Below, piece after piece: positions 42,030 to 50,173 of a DNA stretch of 64,000 nucleotides. Numbering within the stretch: position 1 is the first letter of the stretch; every line of letters starts with the position of its first letter. The notes below the pieces were generated by a model that did not search any database, was not told the origin of the DNA, and saw only the letters and a program-made list of their open reading frames with translations. The stretch spans positions 112,368 to 176,367 of the forward strand of contig JAEUQC010000060.1 of assembly GCA_016789905.1 (NCBI GenBank), given 5' to 3'. Source of the DNA: Bryobacterales bacterium (GTDB taxonomy: Bacteria; Acidobacteriota; Terriglobia; Bryobacterales; Bryobacteraceae). The position numbers and the translations under genes were made by a program.

Positions 42030-43946
42030 ATGTTTTTCTTCAACCTCAGTCTCGGCGAATTTGCGGCGCTATTTGCCGCTGTCAATGGCGCCGTGCTGGC
42101 GTTGTATCTGCTGGACCGGTCCCGCCGCAAAATCAAAGTCGCCACCATGCGCTTCTGGCGGCCTAGCGAAAAACCTCCCGAAGCCAAACACCGCCGCCGG
42201 ATTCAACAGCCCTGGTCGATGATCATGCAGATCGTCGGCATGGGCCTCTTGCTCGCGGCCATCGCCCAATTGCGCCTCGGATCGCCCGACACCACTTCGC
42301 GCGATCACGTGCTTCTTCTCGACACCTCCGCCTGGACCGCCGCCAAAGCCGATCCCCAGCGCCGCCTGATCGACGAAGCCAAAGTGAACGCCATTCGCTG
42401 GCTGCGCGCCTTGCCCGGTTCTGATCGCGTCATGGTGGTTCGCGCCGACGCGCTGCCCACTCCCGCCACCGTTTTTGAAACGAACCGTGGCGCCGCCGAA
42501 CAGGCGATCGTACTTTCGCAGCCGAGTTCCTCCGCACTGAACCTGCAGGCCGCGCTCGATTTCGCCCGCCGTATGCAGCGCCAGCACGGACAAAGCGCAG
42601 GGGAAATTGTTTTCGCCGGAGCCGGGCGAACGAACTTGAACGATCTTCCCGATAACAACTCGCTCCCCCAGTCGCTCCGGCTCCTCCCCGTGCAAGTGCC
42701 CAACCGCAATGCCGGCATCCGCCGTTTCCACTTGCGCCGTGCGCCGAACGATTCCCAACTGTGGGAAATCTTCATCGCCGTCCGCAACTACGGCCGAGCA
42801 CCGGAGACGGTGCCGCTCATGCTGACCTTTGGGAACGCTCCCATTGGCTCCAGCCGGCTTACCATTGCCCCTGGCGCCGAAGAAACCGCCCGCTACGAGT
42901 TCCGCACGAAGGCCGCCGGCTGGATGGAGGCGCGGCTCCAGCTTCGGGACGGGTTGGCGGAAGATAACGTCGCACTGCTCGAAATCCCCGAACAAAAGCA
43001 GGTACGCGTCGCCATCTTCACGCGGCAGCCCGAACTATTGCGCGCCCTAATGGCGGCCAATCCGCGTATCACCGCCGCCTACGCCCCGCCGGAAGCCTAC
43101 AAAGCGGACACCGATGCCGACATTTTGGTGCTCGATCGCTTTCGCCCCGCCCAGGCGCCAAAGCGGCCAGCACTGTGGATCCAGCCCCCGGCTGATGGAT
43201 CTCCGCTCGCCGTCTCTAAAGCCAACACCAATGCCCGCATCACCCGCTGGCGCACGGAACACCCCATCGCGCAGGGCTTGCGATCGCTGGATTTGAAACT
43301 CGATGGCGCCACCGTCTTCGTGCAGTCCGCCGAGGCGGAAACTGTGGCCGAAGCCGAAGGCGGCAGCCTCGTAGCCGCGCAGCCGGCCTCGCATTCCGTC
43401 TTCCTTGGCGTCCATCCTGGCATTGGCGCGTTGAGGTTTGAACTCGCCGCGCCGTTGCTTGTCGCTAATATCCTCGAGTGGATGGCGCCGGAGGCGCTCC
43501 GCCGCTGGGAACTCGATGGTGAAAGCGTCGGAACTGTGAAGGTGGCTCTCGAAGCCAACATCGATCCCGCCACTATTCAAGTGCTCACCGAAGACCAGCA
43601 GCCCTTGCCCTTCTCCATCAGCGACAACACCCTGCAGTTCTATTCGGCCACACGCGGCAACGTTCGCGTCCGGGCCGGTTCAAGGGAAACGGTCTATTCG
43701 CTCTCCCTGCCCGATGTCGGCGACACCGCCTGGGAAGCCCCGGCCCGTGTCCGCCGCGGCCTGGGCCGCATCGCCGGCGCTTCGTCGCCTGTGGAGGATC
43801 TCTGGCCATGGCTTGCGCTGCTCGGTGCGGCCTTCCTGGTCGGCGAGTGGTTCCTTTTCGGCCGCTTGCGGCTTCCGGCGCGCTCCGGCGCAGCCCCCAC
43901 TGAAATCTGGAGCCGCTTCACGGCTCCCTTCCGGAAGGCCTCATGA
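42030..43946 (+). CDS. BatA-like membrane protein with degenerate VWA domain
   Basis: A 638-residue protein. The N-terminal BatA-type segment (LSLGEFAALFAAVNGAVLAL, YLLDRSRRKIKVATMRFWRP) and a second helix near residue 60 anchor it. A VWA-like domain begins HVLLLDTSAW, where the second MIDAS serine is replaced by Trp, so metal binding is doubtful. A beta-rich CARDB-like region lies around residues 230-320, and a final membrane helix (WPWLALLGAAFLVGEWFLF) near the C-terminus. Overlaps the following gene by 4 bp. Confidence 0.87.
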   Translation: MFFFNLSLGEFAALFAAVNGAVLALYLLDRSRRKIKVATMRFWRPSEKPPEAKHRRRIQQPWSMIMQIVGMGLLLAAIAQLRLGSPDTTSRDHVLLLDTSAWTAAKADPQRRLIDEAKVNAIRWLRALPGSDRVMVVRADALPTPATVFETNRGAAEQAIVLSQPSSSALNLQAALDFARRMQRQHGQSAGEIVFAGAGRTNLNDLPDNNSLPQSLRLLPVQVPNRNAGIRRFHLRRAPNDSQLWEIFIAVRNYGRAPETVPLMLTFGNAPIGSSRLTIAPGAEETARYEFRTKAAGWMEARLQLRDGLAEDNVALLEIPEQKQVRVAIFTRQPELLRALMAANPRITAAYAPPEAYKADTDADILVLDRFRPAQAPKRPALWIQPPADGSPLAVSKANTNARITRWRTEHPIAQGLRSLDLKLDGATVFVQSAEAETVAEAEGGSLVAAQPASHSVFLGVHPGIGALRFELAAPLLVANILEWMAPEALRRWELDGESVGTVKVALEANIDPATIQVLTEDQQPLPFSISDNTLQFYSATRGNVRVRAGSRETVYSLSLPDVGDTAWEAPARVRRGLGRIAGASSPVEDLWPWLALLGAAFLVGEWFLFGRLRLPARSGAAPTEIWSRFTAPFRKAS

Positions 43947-46447
43947 CGTTTGAACGCCTCTGGGTGCTAACTTTTGCGTGGCTTCCGCTCGCTTGGCTCG
44001 TTTGGGAATGGCGCGCCGGAAGACAGCGCACAAACCTCATTCTGAAGGCGCTATCGTTGACGGCGGTGTTGATCGCTCTCGCAGAGCCCTTCATCAGTTC
44101 ATCGGAAACCAAAAGCGCCGTCGCACTCCTTGCCGATACCTCCGGGTCCATCTCCGATTCCGATCTTGCCCGCTCCGCCCGCCTGGTGAAGGAGATCTCC
44201 GCCGAACAGGGACGCAACTGGCTCAAAGTCATTCCGTTCGCCCGTGGCACCCGCGCGCTCACCCCCGAAGAGGCCGGACGCGGCATCGGCCGAACCGCCG
44301 GCGAAGGCGGTCGCGGCACCGATCTGGAAACCGGACTGCGGGAAGCGCTCGCCGCCATGCCGGAAGGCCTCGTGCCGCGCGTTGTCCTTATGAGCGACGG
44401 CAAGGAGAACAAAGGCAGCGTCACCCGCGCGCTCTATCAGGCCCGCCAGTTAAACATTCCCGTCGACGTCATCCCCCTCGCCGGACGTCCCAAACCGGAC
44501 CTGCGCCTGGAATCCGTTTCCCTTCCCCTTCGCGCCTTCACCGGGGACCGCTTCCCTATCGACATCTCTATCGAAGCCCCGCGCCGCGCCCCCGCCGAAG
44601 TGGTCCTAACCGCCGAAGGCAAACCGCTAGGCAACAATCCGGTGCAGTTGGAGCCTGGGCTCAATCGCGTCCGTGTCCACGTGGCGCTCAATGTTCCCGG
44701 TGCCATCGATATCTCCGGCGCCATCCGCTCTCAGGAACTGGGCGAAGTCCGCTTCGCTCAGTCGATCTCCTTGCGCAGACCGCGCGCCCTGTTCGTCACT
44801 CAGGATCCGCCCGGCAGCGAAAAGCATTTGCAGGCGGTACTGAACGCCGCGCAGTACGAAGTGGTGATGTCCGACGCTCTCGACGTTTCCAAACTGGACG
44901 ATTTCCAACTCCTTCTCTTCAACAACTACGACATCGAAACCATCGCCGCGGGCGACAAAGACACGATTGAGGCCTGGGTGAAACAGGGCGGCGGGCTCAT
45001 GCTGATTGGCGGCGAGCGCATGACCTACCTGGAAAACAAGAAGGAAGAGGATGCGCTCGATCGCGCGCTTCCGGCCAAACTCGCCCCGCCCCGGTCGCCC
45101 GAAGGCACCTGCGTTGTGCTCATCGTCGACAAGTCTTCCTCCATGGAGGGCCGCAAAATGGAATTGGCGCGGGTCGCCTCCATCGGCGTTATCGAAAACC
45201 TCCGCGCTGTTGACCAGGTGGGCGTCCTGATCTTCGATAACTCCTTCCAATGGGCCGTCCCCATCCGGAAGGCGGAGGACCGGACACTCATCAAACGCCT
45301 CGTCGCCGGTATCACCCCAGACGGTGGCACACAGATCGCGCCGGCGCTGACGGAAGCTTACCGCAAGACGGTGCCCATTAAAGCCACTTTCAAGCATATA
45401 GTGCTCCTCACGGACGGCATCTCCGAGGAGGGCGACAGCCTATCTATCGCCAAAGAAGCGGTGTCACAGAACATCACCATCTCCTCCGTCGGCCTGGGCC
45501 AGGACGTAAACCGCGCTTACCTGGAGAAGATCGCTGCGTTCTCGAAGGGAAAGTCGTATTTCCTGAACGATCCGGCCGGCCTGGAACAGATTCTCTTGAA
45601 AGACGTGATGGAGTTCACCGGTTCCACCGCCATTGAAAAAGCGATTCTGCCGGTGGTCGAACGCCAGACCGAAGTACTCGACGGCGTCGGGATGGAATCG
45701 GCGCCGGCTCTCAAAGGCTACACCAAGTTCGTCACCAAACCCACTGCGGAGACCATCCTGAGCATCGATCACCGGGATCCGCTGCTCGCCCGCTGGCAGT
45801 ACGGCCTGGGCCGGGCGACGGTGTTTGCCTCCGACGCCAAGAACCGCTGGGCCGAACCGTGGCTCGCCTGGAAAGGGTTCGACCGCCTTTGGGCGAATCT
45901 CTTCCGCGACGTGCTGCCACACGCCCAGGCGGGCGAGGCAACAGCGGAGTACGACCCAATCAATGGCGGGCTCGACGTGACGTACCGCTTGGCCCGCAAC
46001 GTCCCCGATCCGAAAACGGTGCCCCCCATTTTCATCCTTGGCCCGGATGGTTTCCGCCAGGCCGTGGAAGTGCGGAAGGCGGGCGACGGTTTGTATAAGG
46101 GACGCGTCAACATTGGCGCGCGCCAGGGCCTGTTCCGGATTCGCCCCTTGGAGGATAGCCGCCTCTTCCCGGAAACCGGCTACTATCGCCAGGAAGTGGA
46201 ACTGGCCGACTACGGCAATAACGAATCTCTGCTCCGCCAAATGGCCGGCTTCACCGGTGGCCGCTACAATCCTTCGCCCAAACAGGTGTTCGACCCGCAG
46301 GGCCGCAGCGTGCCCGCCACCACCCGCCTATGGCCGGGGCTGCTCGCCGCCGCCATCGTGCTGAACCTGCTGGAACTGGTGGTTCGCAAATGGCGCGGCA
46401 TCCTGCCGGAAAAATGGCAGACGGCCATCGCCTCCGCCGGTATTTAG
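43943..46447 (+). CDS. Large membrane protein with two VWA domains and a glutamine-amidotransferase-like domain
   Basis: An 834-residue protein. Two N-terminal helices (LWVLTFAWLPLAWLVWEW; LILKALSLTAVLIALAEP) are followed by VWA domain 1 with an intact MIDAS (LADTSGSISD). A class-I amidotransferase-like region follows (VEAWVKQGGGLMLIGGE-type; the actual text is EAWVKQGGGLMLIGGERM). VWA domain 2 has DKSSSMEGRKM near residue 395 and LLTDGISEEGD. A C-terminal helix (PGLLAAAIVLNLLELVV) re-anchors it. It is the likely MoxR client at the membrane. The stop overlaps the stop of the convergent PIN gene. Confidence 0.88.
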   Translation: MTFERLWVLTFAWLPLAWLVWEWRAGRQRTNLILKALSLTAVLIALAEPFISSSETKSAVALLADTSGSISDSDLARSARLVKEISAEQGRNWLKVIPFARGTRALTPEEAGRGIGRTAGEGGRGTDLETGLREALAAMPEGLVPRVVLMSDGKENKGSVTRALYQARQLNIPVDVIPLAGRPKPDLRLESVSLPLRAFTGDRFPIDISIEAPRRAPAEVVLTAEGKPLGNNPVQLEPGLNRVRVHVALNVPGAIDISGAIRSQELGEVRFAQSISLRRPRALFVTQDPPGSEKHLQAVLNAAQYEVVMSDALDVSKLDDFQLLLFNNYDIETIAAGDKDTIEAWVKQGGGLMLIGGERMTYLENKKEEDALDRALPAKLAPPRSPEGTCVVLIVDKSSSMEGRKMELARVASIGVIENLRAVDQVGVLIFDNSFQWAVPIRKAEDRTLIKRLVAGITPDGGTQIAPALTEAYRKTVPIKATFKHIVLLTDGISEEGDSLSIAKEAVSQNITISSVGLGQDVNRAYLEKIAAFSKGKSYFLNDPAGLEQILLKDVMEFTGSTAIEKAILPVVERQTEVLDGVGMESAPALKGYTKFVTKPTAETILSIDHRDPLLARWQYGLGRATVFASDAKNRWAEPWLAWKGFDRLWANLFRDVLPHAQAGEATAEYDPINGGLDVTYRLARNVPDPKTVPPIFILGPDGFRQAVEVRKAGDGLYKGRVNIGARQGLFRIRPLEDSRLFPETGYYRQEVELADYGNNESLLRQMAGFTGGRYNPSPKQVFDPQGRSVPATTRLWPGLLAAAIVLNLLELVVRKWRGILPEKWQTAIASAGI

Positions 46448-46848
46448 ATCAGTTCACAAATATCCGGGAACGTCGCGGCCAACGCTTCGTCCATCGTCGT
46501 CAGCTTCCCGCCGTTCTTCCCCGCCAGCGCCACCAGATAGTAGTCAGTCAATTGTTTGTGCCCGCGCAGCCCACGCTCAGGCAGGGAGAGGCAGGAGACG
46601 TCGTCTGGCCAGAAGGTATGACTCGGATTCTCGACGAATATGCGCAGCACGTTCTTCGCCTCCATCAGCGAACCACCCGCCGCCGGACGACAGTAGTATC
46701 GAATCAATGCGCTCTGCGTCAACGGACAAGTGGCAAAGCTCGGCTGTCGCCGCCGGAACCACTCCCGCGCTCGGTTAAACATCGTGTGCGTCGTTTCGCT
46801 GGTCGCGATCAGTACATTCGCGTCCAGCAGATAGACCCGCTTACTCAC
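46444..46848 (-). CDS. PIN-domain toxin (VapC-like)
   Basis: A 134-residue ribonuclease-type toxin of the PIN fold. Conserved acids are visible in YLLDANVLIA (first Asp), TDYYLVALA and TTMDEALA. Such toxins cleave tRNA or rRNA when freed from antitoxin. Its start overlaps the antitoxin gene by 8 bp, the usual antitoxin-first operon order. Longer PINs of this LLDANVLIA type are often called VapC family proteins. Confidence 0.9.
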   Translation of the reverse strand: MSKRVYLLDANVLIATSETTHTMFNRAREWFRRRQPSFATCPLTQSALIRYYCRPAAGGSLMEAKNVLRIFVENPSHTFWPDDVSCLSLPERGLRGHKQLTDYYLVALAGKNGGKLTTMDEALAATFPDICELI

Positions 46849-47071
46849 TCTCCTCCAAAAACGCTCGGACTTCTTCTGTCGTCACAATCCGCCCACTGCT
46901 AACCGCCGGAAGACCATCAATAATCCGAATTTCTCCAATCGTCCCGCCGAAACTGCTAGCACCTTTTACAATCAGGTCACTCATTACACGGCCAAGGCTC
47001 TCCCGGCGATCACGCGCCACTGCCTTCGCAAGCTGCAAAGCCTCTTCCGAAAGGTCTACCGTTGTTCGCAT
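46841..47071 (-). CDS. Ribbon-helix-helix-type antitoxin of the PIN toxin (VapB-like)
   Basis: A protein of 76 residues from ATG 47071 (MRTTVDLSEEALQLAKAVA), a typical antitoxin start; a GTG five codons upstream at 47086 is possible. The N-terminal strand plus helix pair is the DNA-binding part. The C-terminal half (IDGLPAVSSGRIVTTEEVRA) would wrap around the toxin's active site. Palindromes immediately upstream fit autorepression. Confidence 0.82.
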   Translation of the reverse strand: MRTTVDLSEEALQLAKAVARDRRESLGRVMSDLIVKGASSFGGTIGEIRIIDGLPAVSSGRIVTTEEVRAFLEESE

Positions 47072-47085
47072 ATTGATGAGTATCA

Positions 47086-47107
47086 CATCATGATGCGGTT
47101 AGCATCA
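47086..47107. promoter_or_regulatory. Overlapping palindromes at the toxin-antitoxin promoter
   Basis: CATCATGATG (47086-47095) is a perfect 10-bp palindrome. TGATGC-GGTTA-GCATCA (47091-47107) is a 6-5-6 inverted repeat overlapping it. Both lie 15-36 bp before the antitoxin ATG on its strand, the place where an autoregulatory operator is expected. Confidence 0.5.
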
Positions 47108-47229
47108 ACCCCTTGACAGCCATGCTAAAGTAAGGGTGAAAGAAGGCTTCCTGCCCGAAACTCAGGGTGTTGGCACGAGGCATCAATTTGACGGACCATC
47201 CCAAAAGTTATTGAAAACAAAGGGATGGG

Positions 47230-47297
47230 AACCCAAGCGGAACCCAAGAATAACCCAACGGGAACCCAAGAAAACCCGAGCAACCCAGGCCGAACCC
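47230..47297 (+). repeat. Seven phased AACCC repeats, about 11-bp period
   Basis: AACCC begins at 47230, 47241, 47252, 47263, 47273, 47282 and 47293, i.e. spacings of 11, 11, 11, 10, 9 and 11 bp. The fuller unit is GGAACCCAAGA. The array covers the region where the -35 element of the downstream gene would be and ends 5 bp before its TATAAT. One unit per helical turn puts all copies on nearly one face of the DNA. The remaining ~120 bp between this array and the antitoxin promoter shows nothing recognisable. Confidence 0.75.
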
Positions 47298-47301
47298 GGC
47301 T

Positions 47302-47327
47302 TATAATCTGGTGAAGGAGATTTCACC
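47302..47327 (+). promoter_or_regulatory. TATAAT box and ribosome-site hairpin of the SelA-fold gene
   Basis: A perfect -10 (TATAAT, 47302-47307) lies 20 bp before the ATG, with no -35 match 16-18 bp upstream. Between them GGTGAA-GGAGAT-TTCACC (47310-47327) is a perfect 6-bp inverted repeat whose loop holds the Shine-Dalgarno core GGAG. Transcription from this box would give a leader of about 14 nt, so the repeat may work as a DNA operator rather than as an RNA hairpin. Confidence 0.55.
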
Positions 47328-48512
47328 ATGGCCAATCGTCGCCGTTTCCTGCAGGGAACTATCGCCGCCCCGCTCGCGGGCACCGCATTTACCGTGTCCG
47401 CCGCTGCGCCCAAGCGCGATTACTTCAAGGAACTCGGGGTGCAGCCGATCATCAACGCGGCCGGGACCTACACCTCCTTTACCGCCTCGCTCATGCTGCC
47501 GGAGGTGATGGACGCCATTAACTACGCGTCCAAAACGTTTGTCCGCCTGAACGAACTCCACGACGCAGTAGGCAAGAAGATCGCCTCGCTGCTGGAAGCA
47601 GAAGCCGCCATGGTATCGGCAGGCGCGGCTTCCGCGCTCACGCTCGGCACCGCCGCCTGCCTCACTGGCAGTGACCGCAAGAAGATTCAAGCCATTCCAG
47701 ACCTCACCGGAATGAAGACGGAAGTGCTGATGCAGAAGTCCCACCGCTTCGGCTACGACCGCGCAGTAAAGAACACCGGCGTCAAAATCGTCGAATTCGA
47801 AACCGCCGCCGAGGCCGAACGGTTCTGTGGGCCGCAGACGGCCATGATGCTCTTCTTCAACGACGCCAATAGCCGCGGCCAGATCAAGGCCGCCGAGTTC
47901 GCCGCGCTTGGCAAAAAGCTGGGCGTGCCGACCATGATCGATTGCGCTGCCGACTGCTTCCCGACTGAGAACATGACCAAGTTCAACAAGCTCGGCTATT
48001 CTCTGGTGATCTTCTCCGGCGGCAAGGGGCTGCGCGGGCCGCAGAGCGCCGGCATTCTAATGGGCCGCAAGGACCTGATTGACGCCGCGCGCATGAACGC
48101 CTCCCCGAATGGCGACGCCATCGGCCGAGGCATGAAGGTGAACAAGGAAGAGCTTCTCGGAATGCTCGCCGCCATTGAGGTCTTTATGAAGAAGGACCAC
48201 GAAGCGGAGTGGAAGGATTGGGAAAAGCGAATCAAAGTGGTGGCCGATAGCGTCACTGTCTCGCCGGCCGTGAAAACCGAGCAGTACGTTCCCGAAGTGG
48301 CGAACCACGTACCGCACCTGCGAATCACCTGGGACCAGAGCAAGATCAAGATCACCTACGCAGAAGTGGCCAAGCGGCTGCGCGAAGGCGATCCGTCCAT
48401 CGAAGTCACCCCGGGTTCCAGCGAGTCGCTGAACATCGGCGTGTGGATGCTCCAGCCCGGCGAAGATCGCATCGTCGCTAAGCGCATCCGGGACATTTTG
48501 AAGTCTGTTTAA
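47328..48512 (+). CDS. Tat-exported SelA-fold PLP-dependent enzyme
   Basis: A 394-residue protein of the SelA/DgaE-like aspartate-aminotransferase fold. The N-terminus MANRRRFLQGTIAAPLAGTA is a Tat signal with the twin-arginine motif. The mature part shows GVQPIINAAGTYT, the PLP-binding Asp region TMIDCAAD, and Lys233 in FSGGKGLRGP as the Schiff-base lysine. It lacks the SelA N-terminal domain and is exported, so it is not selenocysteine synthase; a periplasmic lyase or racemase on amino-sugar or amino-acid substrates is more likely. The stop overlaps that of the convergent dehydrogenase gene. Confidence 0.85.
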   Translation: MANRRRFLQGTIAAPLAGTAFTVSAAAPKRDYFKELGVQPIINAAGTYTSFTASLMLPEVMDAINYASKTFVRLNELHDAVGKKIASLLEAEAAMVSAGAASALTLGTAACLTGSDRKKIQAIPDLTGMKTEVLMQKSHRFGYDRAVKNTGVKIVEFETAAEAERFCGPQTAMMLFFNDANSRGQIKAAEFAALGKKLGVPTMIDCAADCFPTENMTKFNKLGYSLVIFSGGKGLRGPQSAGILMGRKDLIDAARMNASPNGDAIGRGMKVNKEELLGMLAAIEVFMKKDHEAEWKDWEKRIKVVADSVTVSPAVKTEQYVPEVANHVPHLRITWDQSKIKITYAEVAKRLREGDPSIEVTPGSSESLNIGVWMLQPGEDRIVAKRIRDILKSV

Positions 48513-50164
48513 CGGATAGGCAGCCGAACCGTCGGGCTGCTGATCGATCCAATTCGCATTACCAGCTCTGCTTCGCCGGCGGGCGTTCCCGCCGGCACCA
48601 CAGCGTTGACCTGATTGAGACCCACAAAGCCCGGCGCGGCGCCGGCAAACTGCACGCTGGCGGCACGGCCGCCAATGAGCACCTCGACGCTATTGACTCG
48701 CGTGCCAAGGCCGGTGGCGTAAAGCTCAATCGCTTGGCCGGCCGTTCCAGGTCCGCGCACGGCGGCCAGGCGGCCATCAGTGGTAAAGACGGCGGGCGCT
48801 GCTTCGGCAACGGTGGCGCGCGCTTCGACGCCATTGATGGTGAAGGTCGCCGGACCTGGGGCGATACTGGCTGGAATCAGAAAATTGACCTGCGCGCCGA
48901 TGCCGCTGTTGGCCACCGCGAACAGCGGCGCGAACTCTCCATTCACACGGACGCTCAGGCCGCTGAGCGTTGTGGGAAGCGGCAATCTCTCGGCGGCCAC
49001 CACACCGCTAACGCCATTCACCGCGTTCAAAAACGCCGTCGCAATGCCACCGGGCGCAAGACCCGGCGCAAAGCTCGCCGCGCTGACCACAGCGTTCACC
49101 GCGGCCGCCGGCGGATCGGCAGCCAGGCGCAGTATGCGGCCGTTATGCGACACCATGTATTGCTCGCCGGCTTCGTCCTCTCCAAATGTAGACACCGGCA
49201 GATCCGGAGCCGCCAACTTTGCAGTCTCCCACTTGGCGCCATCGCGGCGCGTGCCCCAAATCTGCCCGCTGCCGAAGTCGCCGAACAAATAGACCCCGGT
49301 AAGAAACGGGAACCGGGAGCCTCTGTAGACGTAGCCGCCCGTCACGGAAATGCCTTCCGACCGGCCGTACTCGAAAATGGGACGCACCAAGTCGGTGCGA
49401 TTGGCACAGTTGCGGTCGTCAAAACAGCGGGTGCCTTCCATCAGGCTCCAGCCGTAGTTCAGGCCGGGCCCTGCGTCGGCCGGCTGAAAATCCACCTCCT
49501 CTAACGCACCTTGCCCGACGTCGGCAATATACATATCCCCGTTGGCGCGATCAAAAGAAAAGCGCCACGGATTGCGTAGGCCGCTAGCCCAGATCTGCGC
49601 CGTGCGAGCTCCGTTTTCCACATCCATGCGCAGCATCTTGCCCAATTGCGAATTCGGATTCTGCGCGAACTTCTGCGGATCGCCCCCGCTTCCACCGTCG
49701 CCCATGCCGATGTAGAGTTGGCCGTCGCGAGGACTGAATTGCAGGCAGCCGCCATTGTGGTTTTCGTAGGGTTGCGGAATGGTTAAAAGCACCTCCTCGC
49801 TGGCGGCGTCGGCGGTGTCCCCATTGACCCTGTAGCGCGCCACGATCGTGCGCCGCTGACGGTCCACATAATTCACATAAAAGTACTGCTTTTCTCGAAA
49901 TCCTGGTGGGAAGGCGAGACCGAGCAGTCCCATCTCTCCCCGGTACTGCACCTTCGAAACAATGTCGAGCACCGGAGTCGATACAAGCGCACCATCGCGG
50001 ATCAACCGCACACGTCCGCGCTGCTCCACCACGAAGAGCCGCCCGCTTCCATCGCGAGGGCTCTGCAAATCAACCGGCGCTTCCAGTCCGCTAGTGATCC
50101 ACGGCTCCCATCTGATCGTAGGCCAGGCGGCCGCGAGCAGCAGAAACGCGAACAGATTCCCCAT
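48509..50164 (-). CDS. PQQ-dependent sugar dehydrogenase with Solibacter-type C-terminal domain
   Basis: A 551-residue exported protein with a signal peptide at residues 1-15 (MGNLFAFLLLAAAWP). Residues ~20-350 form a GSDH-type beta-propeller: VDLQSPRDGSGRLFVVEQ, GEMGLLGLAFPPGF, NHNGGCLQFSPRDGQLYIGMGDGG (cited as CLQFSPRDGQLYIGMGDGG), DVGQGALEEVDF. Such enzymes oxidise aldoses with PQQ. Residues ~365-551 (VVSAASFAPGLAPGGIATAF; YATGLG; INAVVP-type QVNAVVPAGT) match the TIGR03437-like domain typical of Solibacter secreted proteins. It is 9 bp downstream of the RlmD-like gene and probably co-transcribed. Confidence 0.9.
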   Translation of the reverse strand: MGNLFAFLLLAAAWPTIRWEPWITSGLEAPVDLQSPRDGSGRLFVVEQRGRVRLIRDGALVSTPVLDIVSKVQYRGEMGLLGLAFPPGFREKQYFYVNYVDRQRRTIVARYRVNGDTADAASEEVLLTIPQPYENHNGGCLQFSPRDGQLYIGMGDGGSGGDPQKFAQNPNSQLGKMLRMDVENGARTAQIWASGLRNPWRFSFDRANGDMYIADVGQGALEEVDFQPADAGPGLNYGWSLMEGTRCFDDRNCANRTDLVRPIFEYGRSEGISVTGGYVYRGSRFPFLTGVYLFGDFGSGQIWGTRRDGAKWETAKLAAPDLPVSTFGEDEAGEQYMVSHNGRILRLAADPPAAAVNAVVSAASFAPGLAPGGIATAFLNAVNGVSGVVAAERLPLPTTLSGLSVRVNGEFAPLFAVANSGIGAQVNFLIPASIAPGPATFTINGVEARATVAEAAPAVFTTDGRLAAVRGPGTAGQAIELYATGLGTRVNSVEVLIGGRAASVQFAGAAPGFVGLNQVNAVVPAGTPAGEAELVMRIGSISSPTVRLPIR

Positions 50165-50173
50165 GTAACACCT

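Noticed and set aside
47113..47141. TTGACA at 47113 as a forward promoter
   Set aside because: No -10 element at 16-18 bp spacing (GTGAAA there) and no gene starts soon downstream.
47328..48512. Selenocysteine synthase (SelA), tempting because selC is in the window
   Set aside because: It has a Tat export signal, lacks the SelA N-terminal domain and is shorter than SelA, so it belongs to the wider SelA-fold group.
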